The notes beneath the pieces were generated by a model. That model saw nothing but the letters and a program-made list of their open reading frames with translations. It ran no database searches and was not told where the DNA came from. This document shows positions 1-7,801 of a DNA stretch of 64,000 nucleotides, one piece after another. The position numbers and the translations under genes were made by a program. Within the stretch, counting starts at the first letter, position 1. Every line of letters begins with the position of its first letter. The DNA comes from Actinomycetes bacterium (GTDB taxonomy: Bacteria; Actinomycetota; Actinomycetes; Propionibacteriales; Nocardioidaceae): positions 3,551 through 67,550 of the forward strand of contig JAEZEJ010000047.1 of assembly GCA_023417775.1 (NCBI GenBank), written 5' to 3'.

Positions 1-450
1 CCCACCGTCGGTCGCCGCCGGGGTCTCGACGTGGATCGCGAGGTGCTCGACGCGGTGCTCCAAGTCAGCGAGAGCGCCGTGACGCATCGACGTCGCTATC
101 GCGGCTATGTGCGGGTCGCCAATGTCGTCGATCTGCTGGTGCTCGACGGCGAGAACCCGCGATCGCTGCGGTTCGCGCTCGAACGGCTCCAGCATCATCT
201 GGCCGCGCTCCCGGCGTCCTCGGGGTCGACGCGCCCCGAGCGTCTGGTCGACGACCTGCTCGGGCGGCTCGACGATGTCGATCTCGCGCATCTGGTGGCG
301 ATCGACGGCGAGCTCCGGCCGCGGTTGCACGACCTGCTGCTGGTGGTGCGGCGTCAGCTGCGCGCGTTGTCGGAGGCGATCGAGAGCGTGCACCTCGCGG
401 CCGGCCCGTGGCAGCGTCCGATCGAGCTCCCGGTGGTGATCGAGCCGTGA
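1..450 (+). CDS. alpha-E domain protein, C-terminal part (5' end outside window)
   Basis: The reading frame is open from base 1, so only the last 149 residues are present. The helical, Arg/Leu-rich sequence (for example RHRRRYRGYVRV-like stretches and LRFALERLQHHLAALP) fits the C-terminal half of the alpha-E (DUF403) family. These proteins usually sit beside a circularly permuted ATP-grasp protein and a transglutaminase in a putative peptide-ligation or peptide-modification operon. The next gene is such a transglutaminase and starts inside this gene's stop codon (GTGA overlap), which supports the call. The function of the family is not established; the missing N-terminus prevents a fuller check. 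Confidence 0.75.
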   Translation, partial: PTVGRRRGLDVDREVLDAVLQVSESAVTHRRRYRGYVRVANVVDLLVLDGENPRSLRFALERLQHHLAALPASSGSTRPERLVDDLLGRLDDVDLAHLVAIDGELRPRLHDLLLVVRRQLRALSEAIESVHLAAGPWQRPIELPVVIEP

Positions 451-1313
451 CGCGCTATCAGGTGTGGCATCGGACCTCGTACGTATACGACGCCCCGGTG
501 ACCGGCAGCTACGGCATGGCGTGGGTGACGCCTCGGCACACGCCCGGCCAGCACGTCGTCAGCGCGGGTGTGACGGTGGACCCCGTCCCGGAGGACACCA
601 GCCTCACGCGCGACTACTACGGCAACGATGTGCGCTACTTCCACGTCACCACGGAGCACACCGAGCTCGTCGTCGACGCCCGTAGCCAGGTCGAGGTCAC
701 CGCGGTCGACGTCCCGTCCGTCGCGCTGCGACAGGGATGGGAGCAGTGCCGTCCGCGGTTACGGCCCGAAGCCTGGCGGGTGACTGATCTCGCCCTCGAG
801 TCGCCGTTGGCGGAGCACGCGCAGATCGCCTACGACTATGCGGCGACCTCGCTGAGGCCCGGCCGGGCCATCGGCGATGCGGTGACCGAGCTGGTGCACC
901 GGCTGCAGGTCGATTTCGCCTATCGACCCGGCGTCACCTCCGTCACCTCGACCGTCGGCGAGGTCTTCGCCACGCGGGCGGGCGTGTGCCAGGACTTCGC
1001 CCATCTGCTGCTGGCCTGCCTGCGTTCCCATGGGCTGGCGGCCCGGTACGTCAGCGGCTATCTGGCGACGACCCCGCCGCCGGGACGCGCCCGGCTCGTC
1101 GGGGCCGATGCCTCCCATGCGTGGGTGGACGTGTGGCTGGGGGAGGACCTCTGGCTGGGGGTCGACCCGACCAATGACACGCACGCCGACGATCGCTATG
1201 TCACGGTCGCCTGGGGACGCGACTATGGAGACGTGCCGCCGGTGAAGGGGACGGTGTTCACCACCGCGGCGTCGTCCGAGCTCACCGTGCACGTGGACGT
1301 GCAGCCCCTCTGA
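447..1313 (+). CDS. transglutaminase-like cysteine protease family protein
   Basis: This 288-residue protein begins with the bacterial transglutaminase N-terminal domain (roughly residues 1-85) and continues with a transglutaminase core. The expected catalytic triad is visible: Cys181 in AGVCQDFAH, His224 in ADASHAWVDV and Asp240 in GVDPTND. I chose the GTG at 447 because it overlaps the stop of the alpha-E gene by four bases, which is typical of translational coupling; an in-frame ATG at 408 would overlap that gene by 43 bases. With the upstream gene it forms the alpha-E/transglutaminase pair found in many actinobacteria. The substrate is unknown. It has no signal peptide, so it is likely cytoplasmic. 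Confidence 0.85.
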   Translation: MTRYQVWHRTSYVYDAPVTGSYGMAWVTPRHTPGQHVVSAGVTVDPVPEDTSLTRDYYGNDVRYFHVTTEHTELVVDARSQVEVTAVDVPSVALRQGWEQCRPRLRPEAWRVTDLALESPLAEHAQIAYDYAATSLRPGRAIGDAVTELVHRLQVDFAYRPGVTSVTSTVGEVFATRAGVCQDFAHLLLACLRSHGLAARYVSGYLATTPPPGRARLVGADASHAWVDVWLGEDLWLGVDPTNDTHADDRYVTVAWGRDYGDVPPVKGTVFTTAASSELTVHVDVQPL

Positions 1314-1356
1314 GCGCCGGCGTGCGGTGCGGACCGCGTCGCAGGAGACTGGGCAC

Positions 1357-2358
1357 GTGCGTGCCTTCACCTGCCGGGTCTGCGACAGCTCCCTCTACTT
1401 CGAGAACTCCGTCTGCGTCACCTGCGGCAGTCAGCTCGGATTCTCCCGCTCCGAACGCGCGATCGTTCCGCTGGCCGAGGACGGAACCTATACCGATGCC
1501 TCGGGAGCGATGTGGACCCGCTGCCGCAACCTCGAGCTCTCCGGATGCACCTGGCTGACCGGGGAGCCTGGCGGCCTGTGCTTCAGCTGCTCCCTCACGC
1601 GCACCCGCCCCAATGACGCGGATCTCGCGGGCCTGAGCACCTTCGGCATCGCGGAGGAGGCCAAGCGCCGGCTCATCGTCGAGTTGGATGATCTGGGTCT
1701 GCCGATCGTCTCCCGGCAGGACGATCCGGAGGGCGGTCTGGCCTTCGATCTGCTGTCGAGCACCAATGAGGACGTCACCATCGGTCATGCCGACGGGGTC
1801 ATCACCATCGACCTCGCGGAGGGCAACGACGCCTATCGCGAGCGGTTGCGCGAGCAGCTCGACGAGCCCTATCGCACGATGCTCGGTCATTTCCGTCATG
1901 AGATCGGTCACTACTACGATCCGATCCTCGTCGATGACGATGCCCTGCGTGAGCGCTATCGGGAGCTGTTCGGCGATGAGCGCGCGGACTACCAGGGCGA
2001 GATCGACCGGCACTATGCCGAGGGGCCGCCGGAGGACTGGCCGGAGCGGTACATCAGCGCCTACGCGACGATGCACCCCTTCGAGGACTTCGCCGAGACC
2101 TTCGCCCATGTGCTCCACATCACCGATTCGGTGGACACGGCCAGCGCCTACGGGCTGATCACGGTGGATCCATCGGCGTTCACGGTCTTCCGAGACCTGG
2201 TGACCGGGGTGTGGATCCCGCTCAGCACCGCGCTGAACCAGATCAACCAGTCGATGGGCAAGGAACCGCTGTATCCCTTCGTCCTCGCCCCGGCCGTGCT
2301 GGACAAGCTGGAGTTCGTGGCCTCGGCCATCGGTCGACAGCGCGAGGACGGCAGCTGA
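1357..2358 (+). CDS. putative zinc-binding metallopeptidase with N-terminal zinc ribbon
   Basis: The 333-residue product starts with two CxxC knuckles (CRVC and CVTCG within the first 30 residues), has further cysteines around CTWL and CFSCS, and carries a HEIGH metallopeptidase motif near residue 185 followed by a conserved EDFAETFAH segment about 65 residues later that could supply the third zinc ligand. This layout matches the COG4307-type putative zinc-binding metallopeptidases. The GTG at 1357 is preceded by AGGAG at a spacing of nine bases, which decides the start over the earlier in-frame codon at 1327. It follows the transglutaminase by 43 bases. The natural substrate is unknown; the family-level call is good, the biological role is not known. 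Confidence 0.8.
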   Translation: MRAFTCRVCDSSLYFENSVCVTCGSQLGFSRSERAIVPLAEDGTYTDASGAMWTRCRNLELSGCTWLTGEPGGLCFSCSLTRTRPNDADLAGLSTFGIAEEAKRRLIVELDDLGLPIVSRQDDPEGGLAFDLLSSTNEDVTIGHADGVITIDLAEGNDAYRERLREQLDEPYRTMLGHFRHEIGHYYDPILVDDDALRERYRELFGDERADYQGEIDRHYAEGPPEDWPERYISAYATMHPFEDFAETFAHVLHITDSVDTASAYGLITVDPSAFTVFRDLVTGVWIPLSTALNQINQSMGKEPLYPFVLAPAVLDKLEFVASAIGRQREDGS

Positions 2359-2419
2359 TCGGACACCGCCCCGTCTGAGGATTCGTCCGGGCGTGGTCAT
2401 GTCTGGGAGACTGGACGCC

Positions 2420-3547
2420 ATGACCGAGCCCACCCGCACGCTGCCGCTCGTGCTGACGCCGCCGAAGGGCCGTGGCAAGCCGCCGCGCCACCTCGCCGAC
2501 CTCGACGCCACCGAGCGCAAAGCGGCGGCCGAGGAGCTGGGAGAGCCCGCCTTCCGCGTCAAGCAGGTCGCCCACCACTATTTCGCCCGGCTCGAGCGAG
2601 ATCCGGCGCGGATGACCGATCTCCCGGCCGCGAGCCGCGACCGGATCGCCGGCGCGCTGCTGCCGGACCTGCTCGACCAGGTGCGCGTGATGGAGGCCGA
2701 CGGCGGCACCACGCGCAAGTCGCTGTGGCGGCTCTTCGACGGCTCGCTCGTCGAGTCGGTGCTGATGCGCTACCCCGACCGTGCCACGATCTGCGTGTCG
2801 AGCCAGGCCGGATGCGGCATGGCGTGCCCCTTCTGCGCGACCGGCCAGGGTGGGCTGCAGCGCAATATGAGCACGGCCGAGATCATCGACCAGGTGGTCG
2901 ACGGAGCGGCGGCGATGGCGAATGGTCTCGTCCCCGGCGGCCCCGGGCGGCTCTCGAATGTCGTCTTCATGGGCATGGGCGAGCCGATGGCCAACTACAA
3001 GGCCGTCATCGGAGCGGTGCGGCGGATGGTGGCCCCGGCACCGGACGGGCTCGGGCTCTCGGCGCGCAACATCACCCTCAGCACCGTGGGCCTCGTGCCG
3101 CGGATGAAGCAGCTGGCCACCGAGGGCATCCCGGTGACCCTCGCGCTGTCGCTGCACGCCCCGGACGACGAGCTGCGCAATGAACTGGTGCCGATCAACA
3201 CCCGCTTCTCGGTCGCCGAGGTCGTCGAGGCGGCCTGGGAGTACGCCAAGGTCACCAAGCGCCGTGTCTCCATCGAGTACGCCATGATGCGCGACATCAA
3301 CGACCAGGCCTGGCGCGCCGATCTGCTGGCGGATGTCCTGAACTCCTATGGCGACTGGGGCTGGGTGCACGTCAACCTGATCCCGCTCAATCCGACGCCC
3401 GGCTCGAAGTGGACCGCCTCGCGCCCCGAGGACGAGCGCGAGTTCGTCCGCCGGCTGGTCGCCAAGGGCATCCCCACCACGGTGCGCGATACCCGCGGCT
3501 CCGATATCGACGGTGCCTGCGGTCAGCTGGCCGCCGCCGACGCCTGA
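2420..3547 (+). CDS. rlmN: 23S rRNA (adenine2503-C2)-methyltransferase / tRNA m2A37 methyltransferase RlmN
   Basis: RlmN is a radical-SAM methyltransferase that makes 2-methyladenosine at A2503 of 23S rRNA and, in E. coli, at A37 of some tRNAs. The product is 375 residues, usual for the family. The [4Fe-4S] ligands are the CxxxCxxC cysteines at about 132, 136 and 139 ([13 protein letters not shown]). The segment [10 protein letters not shown] and the late [11 protein letters not shown], with the conserved catalytic cysteine, also fit. The ATG at 2420 is preceded by GGGAG with good spacing; an upstream in-frame GTG at 2393 is less likely. It appears to be a single-gene unit. Confidence 0.95.
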   Translation: MTEPTRTLPLVLTPPKGRGKPPRHLADLDATERKAAAEELGEPAFRVKQVAHHYFARLERDPARMTDLPAASRDRIAGALLPDLLDQVRVMEADGGTTRKSLWRLFDGSLVESVLMRYPDRATICVSSQAGCGMACPFCATGQGGLQRNMSTAEIIDQVVDGAAAMANGLVPGGPGRLSNVVFMGMGEPMANYKAVIGAVRRMVAPAPDGLGLSARNITLSTVGLVPRMKQLATEGIPVTLALSLHAPDDELRNELVPINTRFSVAEVVEAAWEYAKVTKRRVSIEYAMMRDINDQAWRADLLADVLNSYGDWGWVHVNLIPLNPTPGSKWTASRPEDEREFVRRLVAKGIPTTVRDTRGSDIDGACGQLAAADA

Positions 3548-3609
3548 GCCCGCCCCGAGCGGCCGAGGCCGTTCGTCGACGGTGCCGCCACGCTCGCTAC
3601 GGTGTGGAC

Positions 3610-4335
3610 ATGACGATGATCGAGGTGACGACGCACGGGCGCGTCACGGTACTGACGCTCATGCGGTCGGAGCGACGCAATGCGCTCAACCTCGACCTGT
3701 GCCGCGAGATCGACGCCGCGGCGCGGGCCGCGGTCGAGGACGGGGCTCGCGTGCTCGTGGTGACGGGTGACGGCACCGCCTTCTGCGCCGGAGCCGATCT
3801 CACCGGGGTCTACGGCGACGAGTTCATCGACGCCCTCTACGGCATGCTGCACGGCCTGACCCGTCTGCCGGTGCCGATCATCGCCGCGGTGAACGGTCCC
3901 GCGATCGGCGCGGGCACGCAGCTGGCCGTCGCCTGCGATCTGCGGGTCGCCGACGAGAAGGCCCGTTTCGCGGTGCCGACGGCCAAGAACGGCATGGCCG
4001 TCGATGCCTGGACGATCCGCACGCTCGGCAAGCTCGCCGGCATGGGCCCGGCCCGCCGGATGATGCTCGCCGCCGAGACCATCGAGCGTGAGGAGGCGCT
4101 GTCCTGCGGCCTCGCCGACCGCACCGGCACCCTCGACGATGCGATCGCGTGGGGCCAGGAGATCGCCGAGCTGGCGCCGCTGACCGTCGCCTACAACAAG
4201 CTGGTGCTGAACGGCTCGCGTGCCGACGATGAGCGCATCGAGGCGGAGTTCGCGCGGGTGTGGGCGAGCGAGGACGTCCGGGAGGCGGCGCTCGCGCGCA
4301 CCGAGAAGCGCACGCCGGTCTTCCAGGGCCGCTGA
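3610..4335 (+). CDS. enoyl-CoA hydratase/isomerase family protein, EchA6-like and probably non-catalytic
   Basis: This 241-residue crotonase has the oxyanion-hole sequences AFCAGADLTG (near 65) and AVNGPAIGAG (near 105). Where active hydratases carry Glu after Pro in the PE(I/V)..G..P segment, this protein has VPTAKNGMAVDAW, so the usual first catalytic Glu is absent. From memory it aligns closely over its whole length, including this segment and the ending KRTPVFQGR, with mycobacterial EchA6, which binds long-chain acyl-CoA without hydrating it. A TACGGT hexamer lies six bases before the ATG, suggesting a leaderless transcript. The stop overlaps the start of the next gene (ATGA). Crotonase fold is certain; the role in acyl-CoA handling is inferred. 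Confidence 0.8.
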   Translation: MTMIEVTTHGRVTVLTLMRSERRNALNLDLCREIDAAARAAVEDGARVLVVTGDGTAFCAGADLTGVYGDEFIDALYGMLHGLTRLPVPIIAAVNGPAIGAGTQLAVACDLRVADEKARFAVPTAKNGMAVDAWTIRTLGKLAGMGPARRMMLAAETIEREEALSCGLADRTGTLDDAIAWGQEIAELAPLTVAYNKLVLNGSRADDERIEAEFARVWASEDVREAALARTEKRTPVFQGR

Positions 4336-4784
4336 TGCACAGCCTCGCCTTCCGCGCCCTGGACCGCCACGTCATCGACGGACGTGCGGACGATGCCGCC
4401 GTCCTGGTCGCCGACGGTGCCTTGTCGTACGCCCAGCTGCTGCATGAGTCGGCCTCGTTGGCGGGCGGTCTGCGCGAGCTCGGGGTTGTGGCCGGCACCC
4501 CGCTGGACATCGACATCGCCCCGCAGCAGGAGCGCATCGTCTCCGTGCTCGCGCTCGTGCGCCTCGGTGCGGAGCCCGATCCCGAGGCCCGGTACCGGAT
4601 CGGCGGCGATCCGCTCACCGTCGTCACCCCGGAGGAGAGCTTCGACTACGACCTCGTGCTGCGGGCGGGACGCGTCGATCCGGCCACGGCCCCGGCGCAC
4701 GACGCCGAGGGCTATGCCGACCGTCTGCTCGCGCGCTATGGCGACCTCCTCGAGCCGCTCCTCTCCGGTCGCCCCATCACCTGA
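4335..4784 (+). CDS. truncated AMP-dependent synthetase-like protein (N-terminal subdomain only)
   Basis: The 149-residue product begins like an acyl-CoA synthetase: ALSYAQLLHESASLAGGL, then LGVVAGTPLDI and VSVLALVRLGAEP correspond to the first helices and strands of the adenylate-forming (ANL) fold. It stops before any P-loop-like TSGTTG motif or adenylate-binding region, so it cannot be a complete ligase. Actinobacteria have a family of such short ANL-like proteins (TIGR03089), to which this may be a shortened relative. It is translationally coupled to the EchA6-like crotonase by an ATGA overlap, which hints at a shared acyl-group role. No frameshifted downstream remainder is visible; a long palindrome follows directly. 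Confidence 0.5.
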   Translation: MHSLAFRALDRHVIDGRADDAAVLVADGALSYAQLLHESASLAGGLRELGVVAGTPLDIDIAPQQERIVSVLALVRLGAEPDPEARYRIGGDPLTVVTPEESFDYDLVLRAGRVDPATAPAHDAEGYADRLLARYGDLLEPLLSGRPIT

Positions 4785-4785
4785 C

Positions 4786-4861
4786 CTGTACCGAGATCTG
4801 CTCCCCATTCGTCAACCGAGTACCGGCTCCGTTGACGAATGGGGAGCAGATCTCGGTACAG
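4786..4861. repeat. 31-bp perfect palindrome, family A copy 1; likely bidirectional terminator
   Basis: Bases 4786-4816 and 4831-4861 are perfect inverted complements (31 of 31) around a 14-base loop, CGAGTACCGGCTCC. It fills the whole space between two convergent genes and begins two bases after one stop codon, so it can terminate transcription from both sides. It lacks a T-tract. A diverged relative with the same loop length lies at 35848-35919, so this is a member of a repeated element rather than a locally evolved terminator. Confidence 0.9.
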
Positions 4862-4867
4862 GGCGAG

Positions 4868-5533
4868 TCAGGTGAGCCCGGCATCGTGCATGCGGATGGC
4901 GACCTGGACCCGGTTGCCCACCCCGAGCTTGGTGAAGACGTGGCCCAGATGGACCTTGACGGTCGCCACGCTCATGTAGAGCTCGCGGGCGATCTCCGCA
5001 TTCGATGCACCCCGAGCGACCGCGAGGGCCACATCGCGCTCACGTCCGGTCAGGGCCTCCACCGCGGCCCGCTCGGGCGCGCTGAGCCCATTCGATGCCA
5101 CGTGACGGATGAGCTGACCGGTGACGCTGGGGGAGAGGATCGGCTCGCCGGCGGCGACGGCCCGCACGGCATCGACGATGCGCGGAGGCGGGGTGTCCTT
5201 GAGCAGGAACCCGCTGGCTCCGGCCGCGAGCGCGCGGACCACGTGCTCATCGGCGTCGAAGGTCGTCAGGACGACGATGCGCGGCGGATCCGCGCGATCC
5301 ATCAGGCGTTCGGTGGCGGTGAGACCGTCCATCACCGGCATCCGGATGTCCATCAGCACCACATCGGCGTCCTCGGCCCGTCGCAGGGCCTCGCTGCCGT
5401 CGCCGGCTTCACCGATCACCTCGACATCGGACGCGCCCCCGAGGACCATCGAGAGCCCGGCGCGCACGAGGGGGTCGTCATCGACCAGCAGGACGCGGAT
5501 CGGGCCCTTCCGGCCGTCGTTCCCGGACATCAT
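4868..5533 (-). CDS. NarL/LuxR-family two-component response regulator
   Basis: The 221-residue protein has a receiver domain (residues about 10-130) with the acidic pocket VDDD, phospho-acceptor Asp62 in VVLMDIRMP and the conserved Lys in FLLKD, then a LuxR-type helix-turn-helix (LTGRERDVALAVARG to VKVHLGHVFTKLGV) at the C-terminus. The ATG at 5533 overlaps the stop of the histidine kinase gene by four bases (ATGA); ATG 5530 and GTG 5542 are alternatives. It should be the partner of that kinase. Its likely target, from position only, is the divergent ABC transporter at 6804. Confidence 0.93.
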   Translation of the reverse strand: MMSGNDGRKGPIRVLLVDDDPLVRAGLSMVLGGASDVEVIGEAGDGSEALRRAEDADVVLMDIRMPVMDGLTATERLMDRADPPRIVVLTTFDADEHVVRALAAGASGFLLKDTPPPRIVDAVRAVAAGEPILSPSVTGQLIRHVASNGLSAPERAAVEALTGRERDVALAVARGASNAEIARELYMSVATVKVHLGHVFTKLGVGNRVQVAIRMHDAGLT

Positions 5534-6696
5534 GTCCGCCACGGTAGCCGGGCGACGACCTCGAAGTGCTCGCGGTCGGTGATCGTATGCCGCAGGGTGC
5601 CCCCGACGAGCCGGACCCGCTCGGTGAGCCCGATCAGCCCGAGGCCGGCTCCGGGCGTGTCGGTGCGGATGGTCCCGATGCGCAGCGGATTGGCCACCAT
5701 GACGGTCAACTCTCCCTCCTCGGCCGACGAAATCGTGACGCGCACCGTGGTGTCGGGGGCGTGTTTGCTGGCATTGGTGAGCGACTCCTGGATGACTCGG
5801 TAGGCGGCGCGTCCGACCGCGTCCGGGACCTCGTCGAGTTCGACGTCGATCCGGGAGCTGACGTGCATGCCGCTCGCGCGGGCCTCGGCGAGTAACGCGG
5901 GGACATCGCGGGCCGTCGGCTGCGGTCGTTCGGCCGCGTCATCGGCCGATTCGTCGCGCAGGACGCCGAGCACCTGCCGCAACTCGACGAGGGCCTCGTG
6001 CGAACTGCCCTGGATGATCTCCGCGCTGCGCCGTACCTCCTCGGGCGACAGGTCGTCGCGGAAGGCGAGCGCGCCGGCATGCAGCGACACCATCGAGATG
6101 CGGTGGGCGAGCACATCGTGCATCTCCCGGGCGATCCGGGCGCGCTCGGCGGTGCGGGCCTGCGCCACGCGTGCCGCCTGCTCGGACTCGGCGGTCTCGG
6201 CCCGGTCGACCAGGGTCCGCATCAGCTCACGCCGCGAGCCCACATACATGCCCCAGGCGATCGCGAGCGCGGTGAAGGCCGTGTTGAGTGCGAGATCGAG
6301 CAGGATCGTCGGAGCGGTGTCGCTGATGCCTCCCAGGACGCTGACGACCATCCCGACCACGATCATGCTGATGCCGACCGGGATGACCTCACGCCATCGC
6401 CGTCGCGTCGCCACCGAGACGAGCGCCAGCATCGACGGACCGCTCAAGCTGAAGAAGACGGCCGATCCGAGGGTGATCACCAGCGCGATCGTGACCGGGA
6501 AACGCCGCCGCCAGTGCAGCAGCGCCAGGGACAGCACTCCCGCCGCGATGTCGACGGGCAGCGACCAGAGGGGGAAGGGATAGGACGGGTCGACGGCGGC
6601 CCCGATGATGACGACCGCGCTGATCGCCGATGCGAGCGCGTAACGCCACACCTCACCCCACAGGGTCAGCGGCATCGGCGAGGTCGATCGGGGCAC
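5530..6696 (-). CDS. DesK/NarX-type sensor histidine kinase
   Basis: The 388-residue protein has several hydrophobic membrane segments in the first 155 residues with very short extracytoplasmic loops, a coiled-coil linker rich in Glu/Ala (about 165-185), a HisKA_3 domain with the phospho-acceptor His193 in REMHDVLAHR, and a HATPase domain (ESLTNASKHAP for the N box, GLGLIGL for the G box). The membrane-buried sensor suggests detection of a membrane or lipid signal, as in intramembrane-sensing kinases, but the signal is unknown. The GTG start has TAGGCT six bases upstream (6708-6703 on this strand), consistent with a leaderless message. Confidence 0.92.
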   Translation of the reverse strand: MPRSTSPMPLTLWGEVWRYALASAISAVVIIGAAVDPSYPFPLWSLPVDIAAGVLSLALLHWRRRFPVTIALVITLGSAVFFSLSGPSMLALVSVATRRRWREVIPVGISMIVVGMVVSVLGGISDTAPTILLDLALNTAFTALAIAWGMYVGSRRELMRTLVDRAETAESEQAARVAQARTAERARIAREMHDVLAHRISMVSLHAGALAFRDDLSPEEVRRSAEIIQGSSHEALVELRQVLGVLRDESADDAAERPQPTARDVPALLAEARASGMHVSSRIDVELDEVPDAVGRAAYRVIQESLTNASKHAPDTTVRVTISSAEEGELTVMVANPLRIGTIRTDTPGAGLGLIGLTERVRLVGGTLRHTITDREHFEVVARLPWRT

Positions 6697-6730
6697 CTGG
6701 TCAGCCTACGGTTCCGATCGGTGACATCAC

Positions 6731-6756
6731 CTACGACTGTCGGCCAGAAGTCGTAG
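6731..6756. promoter_or_regulatory. candidate operator (8-bp inverted repeat) between kinase and ABC transporter
   Basis: CTACGACT at 6731-6738 and AGTCGTAG at 6749-6756 form a perfect 8-base inverted repeat with a 10-base spacer, close to two helical turns from end to end. It lies in the divergent gap, about 60 bases before the ABC ATPase start and 35 bases beyond the kinase start. A dimeric LuxR-type response regulator could bind it. This is inferred from symmetry and position only. Confidence 0.45.
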
Positions 6757-6803
6757 ACCGTCGGTGCGATGTGCTCGAGCCGCGATTCGGACAGGATGGA
6801 CCC

Positions 6804-7718
6804 ATGATCACGGTTGAGAACCTGACGAAGACCTACGGCCAGTACCGTGCCGTGGACGATGTGTCGTTCGTGTGCCGTCCGGGGCAGGTCACCGGCTTCC
6901 TCGGTCCGAACGGCGCCGGCAAGTCCACCACGATGCGCATCATCGCCGGCCTGACGGTCGCCGATTCCGGCAGCGCCACCATCGGCGGCGTCACGTACCA
7001 CGACATCCCCAACCCGGGTACGCAGGTGGGCGTCCTGCTCGACGCGTCCGCGCAGCATGCCGGACGCACCGGCCGCGAGGTGCTGACCCTCGGGGCACGG
7101 ACGATGGGCCTGCCCGACAGCCGGGTCGAGGAGATGCTGGACCTGGTGAGCCTGACGCCGAGCGAGTCCAAGCGCCGCATCGGCAACTACTCGCTCGGCA
7201 TGCGCCAGCGCCTGGGGATCGCCCACGCGCTGCTCGGCGACCCGAAGATCCTCATCCTCGACGAGCCCGCCAACGGCCTCGACCCCGCCGGTATCCACTG
7301 GATGCGCAGCCTGCTGCGCACCTATGCCGACCGCGGGGGCACGGTGCTGCTCTCCTCGCACCTGCTGCACGAGGTGCAGATCATCGCCGACGAGCTCATC
7401 GTCATCGGTCAGGGCCGCATCGTCGCCGAGGGCTCCAAGGAGGAGCTGCTCGCGGGCGCCGGCACCTTCGTCAAGGCGGTCGACGAGCAGCGCCTCGCGG
7501 CCGTGCTCGGCCAGGCCGGCATCGCGGCCACCCCCTCCGCCAACGGCGGCCTGCAGGCCGATAGCGATCCGGAGCAGATCGGCCGCGCCGTGTCCGGCAC
7601 CGATGTCATCCTCACCGAACTGCGTCCGGCCGACGGCGCCGGTCTGGAGGAGATGTTCCTGCAGCTCACCTCCGAGACCCAGCGTGAGCAGATCCCGACC
7701 CAAGGAGCCTCGGCATGA
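6804..7718 (+). CDS. ABC transporter ATP-binding protein
   Basis: The 304-residue protein has Walker A at residues 34-42 (GPNGAGKST), signature LGMRQR in place of LSGGQ, and Walker B with ILILDEPANGLDP, followed by the switch histidine in LLSSHLLHE. The degenerate signature and C-terminal extension of about 80 residues are typical of the DRA/ABC-2 exporter class used for drugs, bacteriocins or lipids. It is divergent from a two-component system and followed by one permease gene, so the three genes probably form a kinase-controlled export module like BceAB or DrrAB systems. A CAGGAT hexamer six bases before ATG is a possible -10 element. The substrate cannot be told from sequence. Confidence 0.93.
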   Translation: MITVENLTKTYGQYRAVDDVSFVCRPGQVTGFLGPNGAGKSTTMRIIAGLTVADSGSATIGGVTYHDIPNPGTQVGVLLDASAQHAGRTGREVLTLGARTMGLPDSRVEEMLDLVSLTPSESKRRIGNYSLGMRQRLGIAHALLGDPKILILDEPANGLDPAGIHWMRSLLRTYADRGGTVLLSSHLLHEVQIIADELIVIGQGRIVAEGSKEELLAGAGTFVKAVDEQRLAAVLGQAGIAATPSANGGLQADSDPEQIGRAVSGTDVILTELRPADGAGLEEMFLQLTSETQREQIPTQGASA

Positions 7719-7801
7719 GCGAGCGTCAGCGAGTGAGTCATCGACGGGGTGTCATGCCGGCGCCTCGCTACGGTCTTCTTTTCTGTGAGGTGGCGGCATG
7801 A
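7715..7801 (+). CDS. 28-codon bridging mini-ORF between ABC ATPase and permease
   Basis: An ORF from ATG 7715 (overlapping the ATPase stop, ATGA) ends with a TGA that overlaps the permease start at 7798, again as ATGA. AAGGAG lies eight bases before its ATG. CGGCATGAGC occurs at 7711-7720 and again at 7794-7803, so the 83-base segment between looks like an insertion with a duplicated start region. The peptide begins MSERQRVSHRRG and resembles nothing I recognise. Its likely role, if any, is to carry ribosomes across the insert. Confidence 0.45.
   Translation: MSERQRVSHRRGVMPAPRYGLLFCEVAA

Noticed and set aside
4786..4861. CRISPR-like repeat
   Set aside because: It is one inverted repeat rather than regularly spaced direct repeats, and no cas genes exist in the window. 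No CRISPR array was seen elsewhere.
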